Under the pieces are notes generated by a model. It did not search any database. It had not been told where the DNA came from and saw only the letters and a program-made list of their open reading frames with translations. From positions 372,001 to 436,000 of the forward strand of contig JBGAGY010000001.1 in assembly GCA_044226485.1 (NCBI GenBank): a stretch of DNA of 64,000 bases, read 5' to 3'. Origin of the DNA: UBA6663 sp044226485 (GTDB taxonomy: Bacteria; Chloroflexota; Anaerolineae; Anaerolineales; UBA6663). Shown here piece after piece: positions 8,651 through 16,631 of this stretch. Each line of letters opens with the position of its first letter. Positions within the stretch are counted from its first letter, which is position 1. Position numbers and translations under genes: made by a program.

Positions 8651-8719
8651 GCGACACTTTGGTGAACACAAGTGCGACACTTAACCGAACACATCCGCGA
8701 CACAAACCCGAACCGGGTA
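8651..8719. repeat. Three 23-bp tandem iteron-like repeats
   Basis: GCGACAC recurs at 8651, 8674 and 8697, at exactly 23-bp spacing. Units one and two share GCGACACTT and GAACACA; the third is more diverged in its second half. Equal spacing of about two helical turns suggests side-by-side binding by one protein. This could be an iteron array, recombinase arm sites, or the end of a transposon (on the minus strand each unit ends in GTGTCGC). There is no replication initiator or DDE transposase gene nearby. Confidence 0.6.
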
Positions 8720-8727
8720 TCCCGGTT
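8711..8727. promoter_or_regulatory. Perfect palindrome, candidate operator
   Basis: AACCGGG-TAT-CCCGGTT is a perfect 7+3+7 palindrome overlapping the end of the iteron-like array. The word CCGGGTATCC is repeated about 20 bp downstream. It lies about 240 bp upstream of the excisionase-like gene. A role as repressor or recombination-factor site is inferred. Confidence 0.4.
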
Positions 8728-8966
8728 CCTGGCACCGGGTATCCTAGTCATAATGTCATGCGGGGTCAGGCTCTGACTTGTGGGCCACCGAATCGAAATA
8801 GACGCCGAAAATACAGGGCTTTCTTGCACTTCTCGTGTTGATCGAGCGTATGGACGAGTATAGACTCACCAGGGCAGGGAATCCGGTTCGGAGGCGTGCA
8901 ACATCATAAGTAACACATTTCGGGGTCTGGTAGGATTTGCGAGGCCTTCCGACTGGCGGTGGTGCA

Positions 8967-9185
8967 ATGACGAAAGACTCACCGGAACCCAAAGCATTCT
9001 TGACCCTCATTGAAGCTGCCGCACGCTTCAAACTCAGCGTGCCGTACTTGCGAAACATCGCCGCAAGCGGACGGCTCAAGGCCCACAAGATCGGCCGCGA
9101 CTGGGTGACGACTGAAGCGGACGTTCGCGAATACCTGCGTACTCGAAAAAAGAAAGGGGCGTACAGGAAAGACCTCCGCCCTTGA
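8967..9185 (+). CDS. Excisionase-like helix-turn-helix protein
   Basis: Small basic protein of 72 aa (from ATG 8967). It has a MerR/HTH_17 fold: LTLIEAAARFKLSVPYLRN forms the helix-turn-helix and KIGRDWVTTEADVREYL the wing and following helix. The C-terminus is Lys/Arg-rich. Proteins of this type act as recombination directionality factors or local repressors. Its stop codon lies inside the -35 box of the next promoter, next to a palindrome, so it could repress that promoter. The alternative TTG start at 8937 is less likely. Confidence 0.8.
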   Translation: MTKDSPEPKAFLTLIEAAARFKLSVPYLRNIAASGRLKAHKIGRDWVTTEADVREYLRTRKKKGAYRKDLRP

Positions 9186-9210
9186 CTATACATTTCTAGC
9201 AATGTATACT
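9182..9210 (+). promoter_or_regulatory. Sigma-70-type promoter overlapped by a palindromic operator
   Basis: TTGACT (9182-9187) and TATACT (9205-9210) are separated by exactly 17 bp. The palindrome TATACATT-tctagc-AATGTATA (9187-9208) fills the spacer and most of the -10 box, the typical position of a repressor site. Transcription from here would run through a GC-rich leader of about 225 nt containing a hairpin at about 9230-9259 and into the NurA/HerA-like genes. Confidence 0.7.
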
Positions 9211-9441
9211 CAGAACATATAAGCGACGTCGCCGGACCGTGTTAGAGCACGATCCGGCGACTAACCCACCGCACTGTGGTGACCAGGGTGGCGGGCTAAG
9301 GCGAAGTTTAGCATGGCCACTCCCGGTGGTCGATGCTGAACCCCATCGTCGTTCCCCTGCGGTTCGATGACGTCTTGGCGAGCCATTCTTGCCGGTTGGC
9401 GGAATGAGCCGCCGACCCAGACGTCTCAAACAAGGAGAACG

Positions 9442-10536
9442 ATGATGTCCGATGATCCACCCGATTTAACCCAGGCCTTCACCCATCTGCTGGACGTCGC
9501 GCGAGCGAAGTACCGCGCGGTGCTCACGACGCCGCGCGCCGGCCTCGAAGAGATCGCGTTCTGGGACTCAGCCCCTCCTCGACCGGTCAGCCTGGACGCA
9601 CAGGACCCTGAACTCGACCTTCTGGCGGACCCCGACCCGTTTCCCTACGTCCAGGTCGTGGACTGGCCCGAAGCGCTGCCCGGCTCCCGGCTCGGTTTTT
9701 TCGTCGACGGCGCCGAACGCTCCCAAATGGTGGCCGTGGCAGACACGGTGCCGATCATCGTGACGGCCAGCGCCGCGAGCATCCTGCGGCGTCGGAAGCC
9801 GGGTCGACCCCTCGAGCTCTACGGGACCCCGCGGGCCTCAGCCCTCACGGTGCTCCTCCCGCGCAGTGACCTGACCGAACCGCTCTGGCGTGCCTGTACG
9901 GGCATTGGATTGACCGTGGTCGACACGCTTGAGTCAGCACGCGCGAGTCAACTGGGCGCTCCAGAAGCGATCACGGCCTCATTCGACCTGTGTCGGGCGC
10001 TGGCCCATGAACGCGCGTCGGCTCTTCGCCAGGAACTCGAAAAGCAAGCCATTCTGCGGTGGTTGGACCGTCGTCATTCGGACCTGCTCGTTGTCGATGG
10101 TGAGATCAAGCACTTACACCTGGGGCCCGATCAGAGGCGCGTGATCGGTGTTGTCAAATCCCATCAGCATCGCTTCACCGGGGACCTGCTCACCAACGTT
10201 CTGCACCTGCCCCCTTATTGCCGGACCCACCGCTTCGCCTCCCGACCCCTGCCAGGGAATGGGGGACCGTTGACGGCATCGTTCTATTTGCGCTGGCGCC
10301 AGGCCCCGCGCGGAGCAGACCCGGCTTTCGGACTGTTGCGCGTGGAAACAGATCTCGATACCAGCATGGATGACGCCAACGCGATCGCGGCCTGGCTGAT
10401 CGCCGAGGCCCGGCCGTCTGTGCCCACCGAACGCAACGGCAATCACCTCTATCCCATCGCCCGCGCTGAACGGAGCGCCAAGCAGGCGGTGGATGACGTG
10501 TGGCGCTCCCTGCCCCGGTTGGTTTTCAACGGTTGA
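9442..10536 (+). CDS. NurA-like nuclease-domain protein
   Basis: A protein of 364 aa with start ATG at 9442 (or 9445) after AAGGAG. It has the spaced motifs of the NurA/RNase H-like fold: GFFVDGAE with Asp about 89, DLLVVDGEI with Asp about 219, then VIGVVKSHQHRF (Lys about 239) and LRVETD, with a C-terminal NHLYPIARAE. In archaea NurA is the 5'-3' nuclease partner of the HerA translocase in DNA-end resection. I could not confirm every NurA active-site residue, and the C-terminal catalytic His is uncertain. The next gene, 18 bp downstream, is HerA-like, which strongly supports the pairing. Confidence 0.72.
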   Translation: MMSDDPPDLTQAFTHLLDVARAKYRAVLTTPRAGLEEIAFWDSAPPRPVSLDAQDPELDLLADPDPFPYVQVVDWPEALPGSRLGFFVDGAERSQMVAVADTVPIIVTASAASILRRRKPGRPLELYGTPRASALTVLLPRSDLTEPLWRACTGIGLTVVDTLESARASQLGAPEAITASFDLCRALAHERASALRQELEKQAILRWLDRRHSDLLVVDGEIKHLHLGPDQRRVIGVVKSHQHRFTGDLLTNVLHLPPYCRTHRFASRPLPGNGGPLTASFYLRWRQAPRGADPAFGLLRVETDLDTSMDDANAIAAWLIAEARPSVPTERNGNHLYPIARAERSAKQAVDDVWRSLPRLVFNG

Positions 10537-10554
10537 ACCCTTTAGGAAGTAGAG

Positions 10555-12630
10555 ATGGACATCGACTACACACACGAACAGATGCTTCTGATCAACGCTG
10601 AACACGGCGCGATCGGCATGGTCAAGGTCTTGAGCACTGGCAATAAAGCGGCGGACACGGTCCTCCTCGCGGAATTCGGGGATGGCCGCAGCCTCGACGT
10701 CGGCGACCTCGTGGCCATCGTGACGTCGGACGGGCATGTCTTGTTTGGGTTCACGACCGAGCCAGACATCCGCAGCGATTTGGACCCTCGCGAGTTGATC
10801 TGGGAGAGCCCGCTCTTTGCCCCTGAGGCGATGACCGCTCGGCCGATCATTCGGCTCTGGAGCGTCAAGATCTTCAGGAGCACGGCCGGCAACAGCCGTC
10901 CCCCCCACGAGTCACTGGTGTTCTATCCCAGCGCGGCCGGTGTGGCCGTGGCACTTGGCCTGGACGAGATCCCAGAGCCTCAACGACTGGCAACCGGTGT
11001 GCTCGAGAATGGAGACGGCACCGCCCATGCCATCCACCTGAACGCGGACTTTGTGCTCGGTCCGCAGGGCGTCCACGCCAACTGGACCGGCATCTCCGGC
11101 TTGTCGGGCAAGACCAGCAAGAAAGCCCTGCTGACCAAAGCCATGCTGACCCAAGCGGAGGCGTTGGGCTATGGGATCGCGACCGTCGTCTTCGCCACCA
11201 AGGGATCGGATGAGTTGTTCCGTGATCTTCCGAGCGATCCGGACCACCCCTACTGGCGCGCCCATCCGGAGCAACTCATGCGGGTGACGGCGGGGGCGCT
11301 GCTCACGCTCGAGGACGTCAAGCTCTATCAGACGCTCGAACTTGATCCGACTCCTTTCGACCCTGTGACGGTCCTCGTCCCCTGCGGCAATGGGATCTGG
11401 AATGGCTACCGGACGCCTGAAACCGATCCGGGCCTGGGCACCGCGCAGCTCCGCGATTTTGCCTGGGGGCTGCCGCAGGTGGCACCGTACCTGCCGCTCT
11501 TTGCCTCCACCGACATGGACGACAAGCTGCGCGCGCTCGAGGCCGAGATCCGCGGCATCCTGCGCTTCGGGTACACCACCACCGAGGGCGAACGGCGCCG
11601 GGTGTCCTCGTTCAAGGACCTGGACGACTTCTTCGCCTACGCCATGGCCCACATCGAACAGCGGTCCCAGCGCTGGGAGAAACACCACATCGCCACGATC
11701 GAGCGCGCGCAGTCCCGCTACGCTTCGATCTTCCAGCGCGCAAGCCAAGTCGTGACGGCCGAACCGGAGGGCCGTGACCTGCCCTACAACGAACTGCGCG
11801 CCGGCGATACCTGGGTCATCGACCTCTCCCACCTGAACGAGGACGCCAAGCAACTCGTGCTCTACAAGGTCATCACCGAGCTGCACGAGGCGATGGCCGG
11901 GCGGCAACTGCGCGTCGACCGACTCCTGATCGACGTCGATGAGCTGAATCAACATGCCCCGCGCGGCCGACAGAGCCCGAGCACCAAGTTCATCACCACC
12001 AAGCTTCAGGATCTGGCCGAGCGTGCCCGCACTGACGGCCTGATCTTGCTCACGGCCCAACAGACGCTCAGCGCGGTCGATGAGCGCATCGAGGCCAACC
12101 TCGCGACGCGCTTCATCGGCCTGCTCAGCGAACAGGAGTCGCGTCAGGGCGTCTACGGCCTGACGGATACCGAGCGGCAGATCGTGCGCCGACTCACGCC
12201 TGGCGAAATGCTCGTCGAGCACCCGTGCCTGCCGCAGCGCGTGAAGGTCCGCGTGCCGCGCGCGCCGTTCCTGCGCGGCAAGGATGGGCAGGCGCTCCTG
12301 CGCCCGCCGTCGGCGCAGTCGAAGAACCCGATCGAACGGCTGCTGGCGGCCCTCCCCCGGATGTTGGCCGGCGCATTCGACCGACGGGTGCCAGAGGCCG
12401 ATGACCTGCGCCTCGTGATCAATCGCACGCTCGATCGAGGCGGCTCATTGCGCGACCTCGAGCAGACAGCCCGTGAGGTTGGCCAGGTGCGTCCGCTCGA
12501 GAACGGCCGCAACACGGCCCGATCCACGCTGAGCCTTTGGCGCAAGAAGATCGCGGACCGCACGGGGCTGGATGTGTCCGTGGCACCGCCCTCTTTGCCG
12601 GAACCGCCCGAGGAAACCACGCCCTGGTAA
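10555..12630 (+). CDS. HerA-like DNA translocase ATPase
   Basis: A protein of 691 aa. The N-terminal beta-rich region (about residues 10-110) resembles the HAS barrel of HerA. The P-loop region is SGLSGKTSKK (about 181-190), with Lys 186 and Thr 187 kept but the first Gly of the classic motif shifted. A Walker B-type strand reads RLLIDVDELN (about 456-465), followed by LILLTAQQTLS and an arginine-bearing NLATRFIG. A long helical insertion sits between them. HerA hexamers pump DNA for a bound nuclease; here the NurA-like protein is the obvious partner. The C-terminal 150 residues are unlike archaeal HerA and end in Pro-rich sequence. It would act as a DNA-processing or defence motor (inference). 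Confidence 0.78.
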   Translation: MDIDYTHEQMLLINAEHGAIGMVKVLSTGNKAADTVLLAEFGDGRSLDVGDLVAIVTSDGHVLFGFTTEPDIRSDLDPRELIWESPLFAPEAMTARPIIRLWSVKIFRSTAGNSRPPHESLVFYPSAAGVAVALGLDEIPEPQRLATGVLENGDGTAHAIHLNADFVLGPQGVHANWTGISGLSGKTSKKALLTKAMLTQAEALGYGIATVVFATKGSDELFRDLPSDPDHPYWRAHPEQLMRVTAGALLTLEDVKLYQTLELDPTPFDPVTVLVPCGNGIWNGYRTPETDPGLGTAQLRDFAWGLPQVAPYLPLFASTDMDDKLRALEAEIRGILRFGYTTTEGERRRVSSFKDLDDFFAYAMAHIEQRSQRWEKHHIATIERAQSRYASIFQRASQVVTAEPEGRDLPYNELRAGDTWVIDLSHLNEDAKQLVLYKVITELHEAMAGRQLRVDRLLIDVDELNQHAPRGRQSPSTKFITTKLQDLAERARTDGLILLTAQQTLSAVDERIEANLATRFIGLLSEQESRQGVYGLTDTERQIVRRLTPGEMLVEHPCLPQRVKVRVPRAPFLRGKDGQALLRPPSAQSKNPIERLLAALPRMLAGAFDRRVPEADDLRLVINRTLDRGGSLRDLEQTAREVGQVRPLENGRNTARSTLSLWRKKIADRTGLDVSVAPPSLPEPPEETTPW

Positions 12631-12642
12631 GGGCGAAATACC

Positions 12643-12680
12643 GTCCTTGCTGGACGACCCTCGGGTCGTCCGGCAGGGAC
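12643..12680. terminator. Strong stem-loop after the HerA-like gene
   Basis: A long imperfect stem (GTCC.TGC.GGACGACC with GGGTCGTCC.GCAGGGAC, loop CTC) starts 12 bp after the HerA stop. No T-run follows, so it may be an attenuator or mRNA stabiliser between 10555-12630 and the membrane protein gene rather than a full intrinsic terminator. Confidence 0.5.
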
Positions 12681-12710
12681 ACACTGCAGCCATTGCTTTT
12701 TACAAGGTTG

Positions 12711-13442
12711 ATGAAGATGAACACCACCATTGGGACCCGCATGCAAGACACCCAGCGCCGAGCGCTCAAGACCATCGCCTACGCACTTGGCCTTCTGGTC
12801 TACCTGGGTGGCATTCTGTACGCCGAGGCACGCGCCTATTCCTTGTTCACTCGCACGATCGATCCAGATCTACTGCCCGTCGCTGTAGTGGGCATCGTAG
12901 CGCTCGGCCTGACTGCCATCGCTGCGCCGCTTGCCCACCACTTTGGCACCGCCCCGGGCGTGCAGCGGATCGTGCTCGACCTGTTCTACGCCCTCGACAT
13001 CCTGGCCATGGGCGCCAACGCGGTCCTGGACGCGGCTCTGCACGGCTCCGGCGACCTCACGACTCTCCTGGCGTTCTGGCAGGCGTATATTCTGCCGGCG
13101 CTCCCGCTACTCTGCCTGGTGGGTTGGAGCCTCTACTTCATGCTCGACCCAGAGCATCGCCAGCGCGACACGCTCCTGGCGGCGCGCGCCGCGACCGAGG
13201 AAACTCTCACGGCACGCGTCATCGAGCAGATGAAGTCTGCCGACCTCGGCGATCTGGTGGATCGCGCTGCTCAGGCGGCCGCCGCCGAGATCGTGGGTCA
13301 GACGGTCGGCAAACCCTCGGCGTTGCCGACGACAGCGAGCGTAACCACGACGATGTCTTTGCCCACTACGGAGCCACGGCGGCCGAGCCGCAACGGACAG
13401 CGGGCCGAGCACGTCCAGCCGGGGAGTGACCCAAACGCCTGA
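12711..13442 (+). CDS. Membrane protein of unknown function
   Basis: A protein of about 243 aa with four predicted transmembrane segments in its first 150 residues (for example TIAYALGLLVYLGGILY, VAVVGIVALGLTAIAAP and YILPALPLLCLVGWSLYFM). A cytoplasmic helical region follows with EETLTARVIEQMKSADLGDL and a polar Ser/Thr/Pro-rich tail. ATG at 12711 and 12717 are both possible; the second has AAGG at better spacing. I do not recognise a family. Its place directly behind the NurA/HerA-like genes on the same strand suggests one operon, in which it might tether the complex to the membrane (inference). Confidence 0.65.
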   Translation: MKMNTTIGTRMQDTQRRALKTIAYALGLLVYLGGILYAEARAYSLFTRTIDPDLLPVAVVGIVALGLTAIAAPLAHHFGTAPGVQRIVLDLFYALDILAMGANAVLDAALHGSGDLTTLLAFWQAYILPALPLLCLVGWSLYFMLDPEHRQRDTLLAARAATEETLTARVIEQMKSADLGDLVDRAAQAAAAEIVGQTVGKPSALPTTASVTTTMSLPTTEPRRPSRNGQRAEHVQPGSDPNA

Positions 13443-13471
13443 CCCCGGGTGAACCGGGGCCTGGATTCATC

Positions 13472-13732
13472 GTGGAACCCATGCTCGGGACGCGCGGCTG
13501 GCGTGAGTACCGCTACACCGGCGGCGCGGTGAGGTGGGCGATCGATCGCGAGTGGATCAAGACCAATAGTGGGCAGGACGCGCCGCGCTGGCGCAAACAG
13601 GGCCATCACCGGCGCGACCTGCCCACCATGACGGAGGCTGACTATGAAGACTGGAAAGCAGAGCGGCATGTGGCCAGCCGAGCCCGGCGTACCCCACAGC
13701 GTGACACGGTGGGTGACGAGATTGCTTCGTGA
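13472..13732 (+). CDS. Small hypothetical protein (doubtful)
   Basis: An open frame of 86 codons with GTG start (or ATG 13481), coding for a basic polar protein with Trp-rich WREYRYTGGAVRWAI. It overlaps the next gene by 89 bp and has no clear ribosome site. Either it is a genuine overlapping gene or only the downstream frame is used. Confidence 0.3.
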   Translation: MEPMLGTRGWREYRYTGGAVRWAIDREWIKTNSGQDAPRWRKQGHHRRDLPTMTEADYEDWKAERHVASRARRTPQRDTVGDEIAS

Positions 13733-14093
13733 CCCGGAGGTCGTGGAGATCTGGGGACTGCTGGGGAGCCGGACGGCTCGCGTCGTTAACGTCTCGGAAC
13801 GCGAGCAGACGATCGATCTGGATCGCGGCTACTGGCTCCTGGTGCGGGTCAACGCTAGACCCAGCCGACGTGAGCTCAAGGGGATCGTGAAGTTCCGGCG
13901 ACCCGTTGGGCCGCCGAACCCCTATACGGCTTACGAGGACTCAGACCTACCGTATCCGCACCCGCACGGCTGGCGTGACCACCTGGCCAATGAGCTGACC
14001 TACTGGCACCTGTGGTTCGGGCTGGGTGCGATCGTGTTCATGGTGTCGTTGGCGGTCACCTGGCCGTGGGTCAGGGGATTATTGGGATGGTAG
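13644..14093 (+). CDS. Small protein with one C-terminal membrane anchor, unknown function
   Basis: A protein of 149 aa whose ATG follows GGAGG at good spacing. It has a soluble beta-rich middle part (TARVVNVSEREQTIDLDRGYWLLVRV) and a single hydrophobic helix near the C-terminus (LWFGLGAIVFMVSLAVTWPW). No family is recognised. It is the last rightward gene before the convergent ABC-type system and may be part of the NurA/HerA-like unit. Confidence 0.55.
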   Translation: MKTGKQSGMWPAEPGVPHSVTRWVTRLLRDPEVVEIWGLLGSRTARVVNVSEREQTIDLDRGYWLLVRVNARPSRRELKGIVKFRRPVGPPNPYTAYEDSDLPYPHPHGWRDHLANELTYWHLWFGLGAIVFMVSLAVTWPWVRGLLGW

Positions 14094-14147
14094 CCTATCA
14101 AGAGCATTTCGGCCACTGTAGCACAGGAAGCCCTCCAGTACTTCAGA

Positions 14148-16052
14148 TTATCTGCGCAGCAACATCCTACTTGGATTGCTAACCGTTTCAACTACGAAAC
14201 GCTCAAGTCCTGTCGGCAAGTATCTAGTCGTCAAGATTATCTGCCAGTCCTCATCCTCTGGATCAGATTCGGCAGACATATTGGCCAGGTAGCGCAGCAG
14301 TTTGGTGTGGTTATCCTCATTAAGGTCACCGGTATTCGGGGAATCTACGACAAGCATCTTCGGAAAGTGCGTATCGGAAGTGCGGGCTAGATTGAGCAAA
14401 GCCAAGTGGTAACAAACAGTCGCCAAACCCTTTAACGCTGTGCCTTGATGAATATAAAGCGCCCCATTGATATACGGCATCAACGAACCGGATGCAATAT
14501 CGATCTCAAGCAATTTCGGAAAATCGACCGCTCTCAGAACTGAGGCGTAGGTTTGTCGTAGTTCTTCACGCCGCAACTTGCTTGAACGGCTCCCATCACG
14601 AAGTTGGTCTTCCAGATCGGACATCTCCTTTCGAAGCGCGTCCACCTGCAACCGTAGAGCATCCAACGCGATCGCTTGGTCCCGAAATTGGTTAGCCCTA
14701 GCCAGATTAGCCTGGCGTTCTGAAACAACTTCCGCCTTCGCGACAAGCTGGTCAACTGCGGGCGAAACAAAGGCTGCGGTCTGCGCATCCAGCTGCGATC
14801 CAAGAACTGCGACCAAGTCTCCCAGACGTTGGGCTTCCTTTTGGCTCTCCTGCAATCTAGAAGTCGTTGCAGATAATTGATCGCTGGCCTCGGCCGTTTG
14901 AAGTTCCAAGTCATCCGTCCTGGGAATTCGGACGGGAAGAGCGTCCGAGTTCACCACCATCGGACGATTGCATACCATGCAGCGACCCGAATCCTCTCTG
15001 TGACGCATTTCGCCCGTAATGGTTTGCAGACATCGGGGACAGATGTCAAAGTCAAGGTTGCTCAACTGCAGGGTCGAAGCCTGCAGGTGCCGCGACTTGC
15101 GTTGGTCGTTCTTAAGGGAAGCAATGAGTTCCCGAAGACGGTGGAGTTCCTGCTGATATCCCAATATCGATTGTTCCGCCTCTTGACGGTCGCGTTTAGC
15201 TTCAAGAAGTCGAGATCGTAGCGTATCAGTTAGCCCACTGCCTTCCACACTTCTGTTATGCGCAATCGACACCTGCAATTCGAGTTGCTCATTTCGGGCT
15301 TGTTCAAGCTCGAGGCGAGCCCTGTTCACTAGTTCACCAACCTCAACCAATGAAACTGGTGCGCTATTTTCCTCCAGAAAATGCGTTACCTGGGACGAAT
15401 ACGTTTCGAGTTCGGCGATTCGTTCTCTCAGCACACCTACTTGCACATCGAGCGAATAGTGTTCTAGTGGCGTAATGCCAGTCAAGAAGCCGATAATCTC
15501 GGCTTTTCGAGACTCAGGGTCAACTTTTGACAGGATCTCCTGGAAACTATCCTCTTGGTGAAGCACAAAGGCGCGCATGAGGAGGCGAAAGCTAAGTGGC
15601 GTGGGCTTACCTGCCCGAGTCGCAACCGCGACTTCAGGTATTCCTACGAGGCGAAGCAAAAGCTTCGACATATCATCTATCTTTACAGACTCGGCCGGTG
15701 AGTTTTCGATCCCGGCGACAATAGGCCCTTCATGCAGGCGAGCAGACGCAAAGATGTCAGTCAACGATCTCTCTATAGTGTACACACCCTCCCGCGTTTC
15801 AAACTCAAGCCACAGAGTATCTATCTGACCGATAATTGGAGCGAAGAAGTACTTGGCCTTTGATTCGTGCGTTTTTCCAAATCCATGTTGTATGAGTTCA
15901 ACGAGGGACGTCTTGCCGCATCCGTTCGTAGAACGCACATCATCATTTACCCGCACGGACTGAATGATATTGAGACCCGGTGAGAACCGCTGATCCATCT
16001 TTAGATCGCCAGACACAACCATACGTCGAATCAGCAGCTTAGGTGATGACAT
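14148..16052 (-). CDS. SMC/Rad50-like ATPase of an ABC-three-component system (DUF2326 type)
   Basis: A protein of 634 aa. The N-terminal ATPase half has Walker A STNGCGKTSL (about residue 41). Long heptad-rich coiled coils (about 205-330 and 385-505) flank a zinc-binding turn with CPRCLQTITGEM and CMVCNRP, as in Rad50-type hooks. The C-terminal lobe carries Walker B KMLVVDSPN and a downstream TTRY switch. This matches the ATPase of ABC-3C conflict systems, in which an ATPase, a small middle component and a variable effector are encoded together. The two upstream genes fill those places: 16070-16627 (stop 17 bp from this start) and 16632-17822. The sequence is more A+T-rich than the neighbouring hsd genes. 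It presumably senses invading DNA or its ends and licenses the effector. Confidence 0.8.
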   Translation of the reverse strand: MSSPKLLIRRMVVSGDLKMDQRFSPGLNIIQSVRVNDDVRSTNGCGKTSLVELIQHGFGKTHESKAKYFFAPIIGQIDTLWLEFETREGVYTIERSLTDIFASARLHEGPIVAGIENSPAESVKIDDMSKLLLRLVGIPEVAVATRAGKPTPLSFRLLMRAFVLHQEDSFQEILSKVDPESRKAEIIGFLTGITPLEHYSLDVQVGVLRERIAELETYSSQVTHFLEENSAPVSLVEVGELVNRARLELEQARNEQLELQVSIAHNRSVEGSGLTDTLRSRLLEAKRDRQEAEQSILGYQQELHRLRELIASLKNDQRKSRHLQASTLQLSNLDFDICPRCLQTITGEMRHREDSGRCMVCNRPMVVNSDALPVRIPRTDDLELQTAEASDQLSATTSRLQESQKEAQRLGDLVAVLGSQLDAQTAAFVSPAVDQLVAKAEVVSERQANLARANQFRDQAIALDALRLQVDALRKEMSDLEDQLRDGSRSSKLRREELRQTYASVLRAVDFPKLLEIDIASGSLMPYINGALYIHQGTALKGLATVCYHLALLNLARTSDTHFPKMLVVDSPNTGDLNEDNHTKLLRYLANMSAESDPEDEDWQIILTTRYLPTGLERFVVETVSNPSRMLLRR

Positions 16053-16069
16053 GTGCGCCTCAGGTTGTC

Positions 16070-16627
16070 CTATATCACTTTCCCGAGTTTCAGGCCAACT
16101 ATTTCGGGAAAATGCTCATATATGAAGGATTTGAGACGGTTTCCATTGAAAGATCGAAACAGGCTACCGACAATACGTGCACGGTGTACGAGGTCCACAA
16201 ATGCACCATCGGACTCGATAGTACGTAGAACCTCTGCACCCCTTGCTGTAATCCGAAAAGAATCCACTCGGCTTGCCACTGGAGGTTCAATCAGCCCTTT
16301 ACCAATGAGGTAGGCCAAAGTAACGTAGTAACTTGAATCCCAAGGACCATACAAATACCGGGTCATTCGGCTCTCAACTGAGCTGTCTTCGCCATAGAGC
16401 TCCGACTCATCACCCATCTGATTGCTCGATTTTCCAAGAATACTGGCAGCTCGCCGTAGATAAGCTGGATACCTCATAAAAAAGTCCATCTTTGCCAAAA
16501 GAGTTCGGCCAGTAATAGATGGAAGCTCGTTGCTTCCTCTCTTCACTTTTCCAGCATGCCCAATCAAGATGAGCAAACGGCCAGCATGGTAGGCAATGTT
16601 CTCGGTTGGATGAATTCTTGTTGGCAT
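16070..16627 (-). CDS. ABC-three-component system middle component
   Basis: A protein of about 185 aa, starting at ATG 16627, five bases past the stop of the effector gene. The opening HPTENIAYHAGRLLILI and the internal MDFFMRYPAYLRR, LIGKGLIEPP and FRITARGAEVLRTI suggest a helical winged-helix-like protein. This fits the small middle components that bridge ATPase and effector in ABC-3C systems. The start at 16690 would overlap the upstream gene by 59 bp and is less likely. Assignment rests mainly on gene order and size. Confidence 0.68.
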   Translation of the reverse strand: MPTRIHPTENIAYHAGRLLILIGHAGKVKRGSNELPSITGRTLLAKMDFFMRYPAYLRRAASILGKSSNQMGDESELYGEDSSVESRMTRYLYGPWDSSYYVTLAYLIGKGLIEPPVASRVDSFRITARGAEVLRTIESDGAFVDLVHRARIVGSLFRSFNGNRLKSFIYEHFPEIVGLKLGKVI

Positions 16628-16631
16628 TTCA

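Larger units (their letters stand above)
8059..8966. other. About 0.9 kb without a convincing gene
   Basis: Short open frames occur on both strands, but none has a good start site or a recognisable product. The stretch contains the three 23-bp repeats at 8651-8719 and the palindrome at 8711-8727. It separates the leftward recombinase module from the rightward excisionase/NurA/HerA module, so it should hold divergent promoters. Confidence 0.6.

Noticed and set aside
8523..8735. A 70-codon minus-strand frame as a transposase remnant
   Set aside because: It shows no recognisable motif and is largely made of the iteron-like repeats and palindrome.
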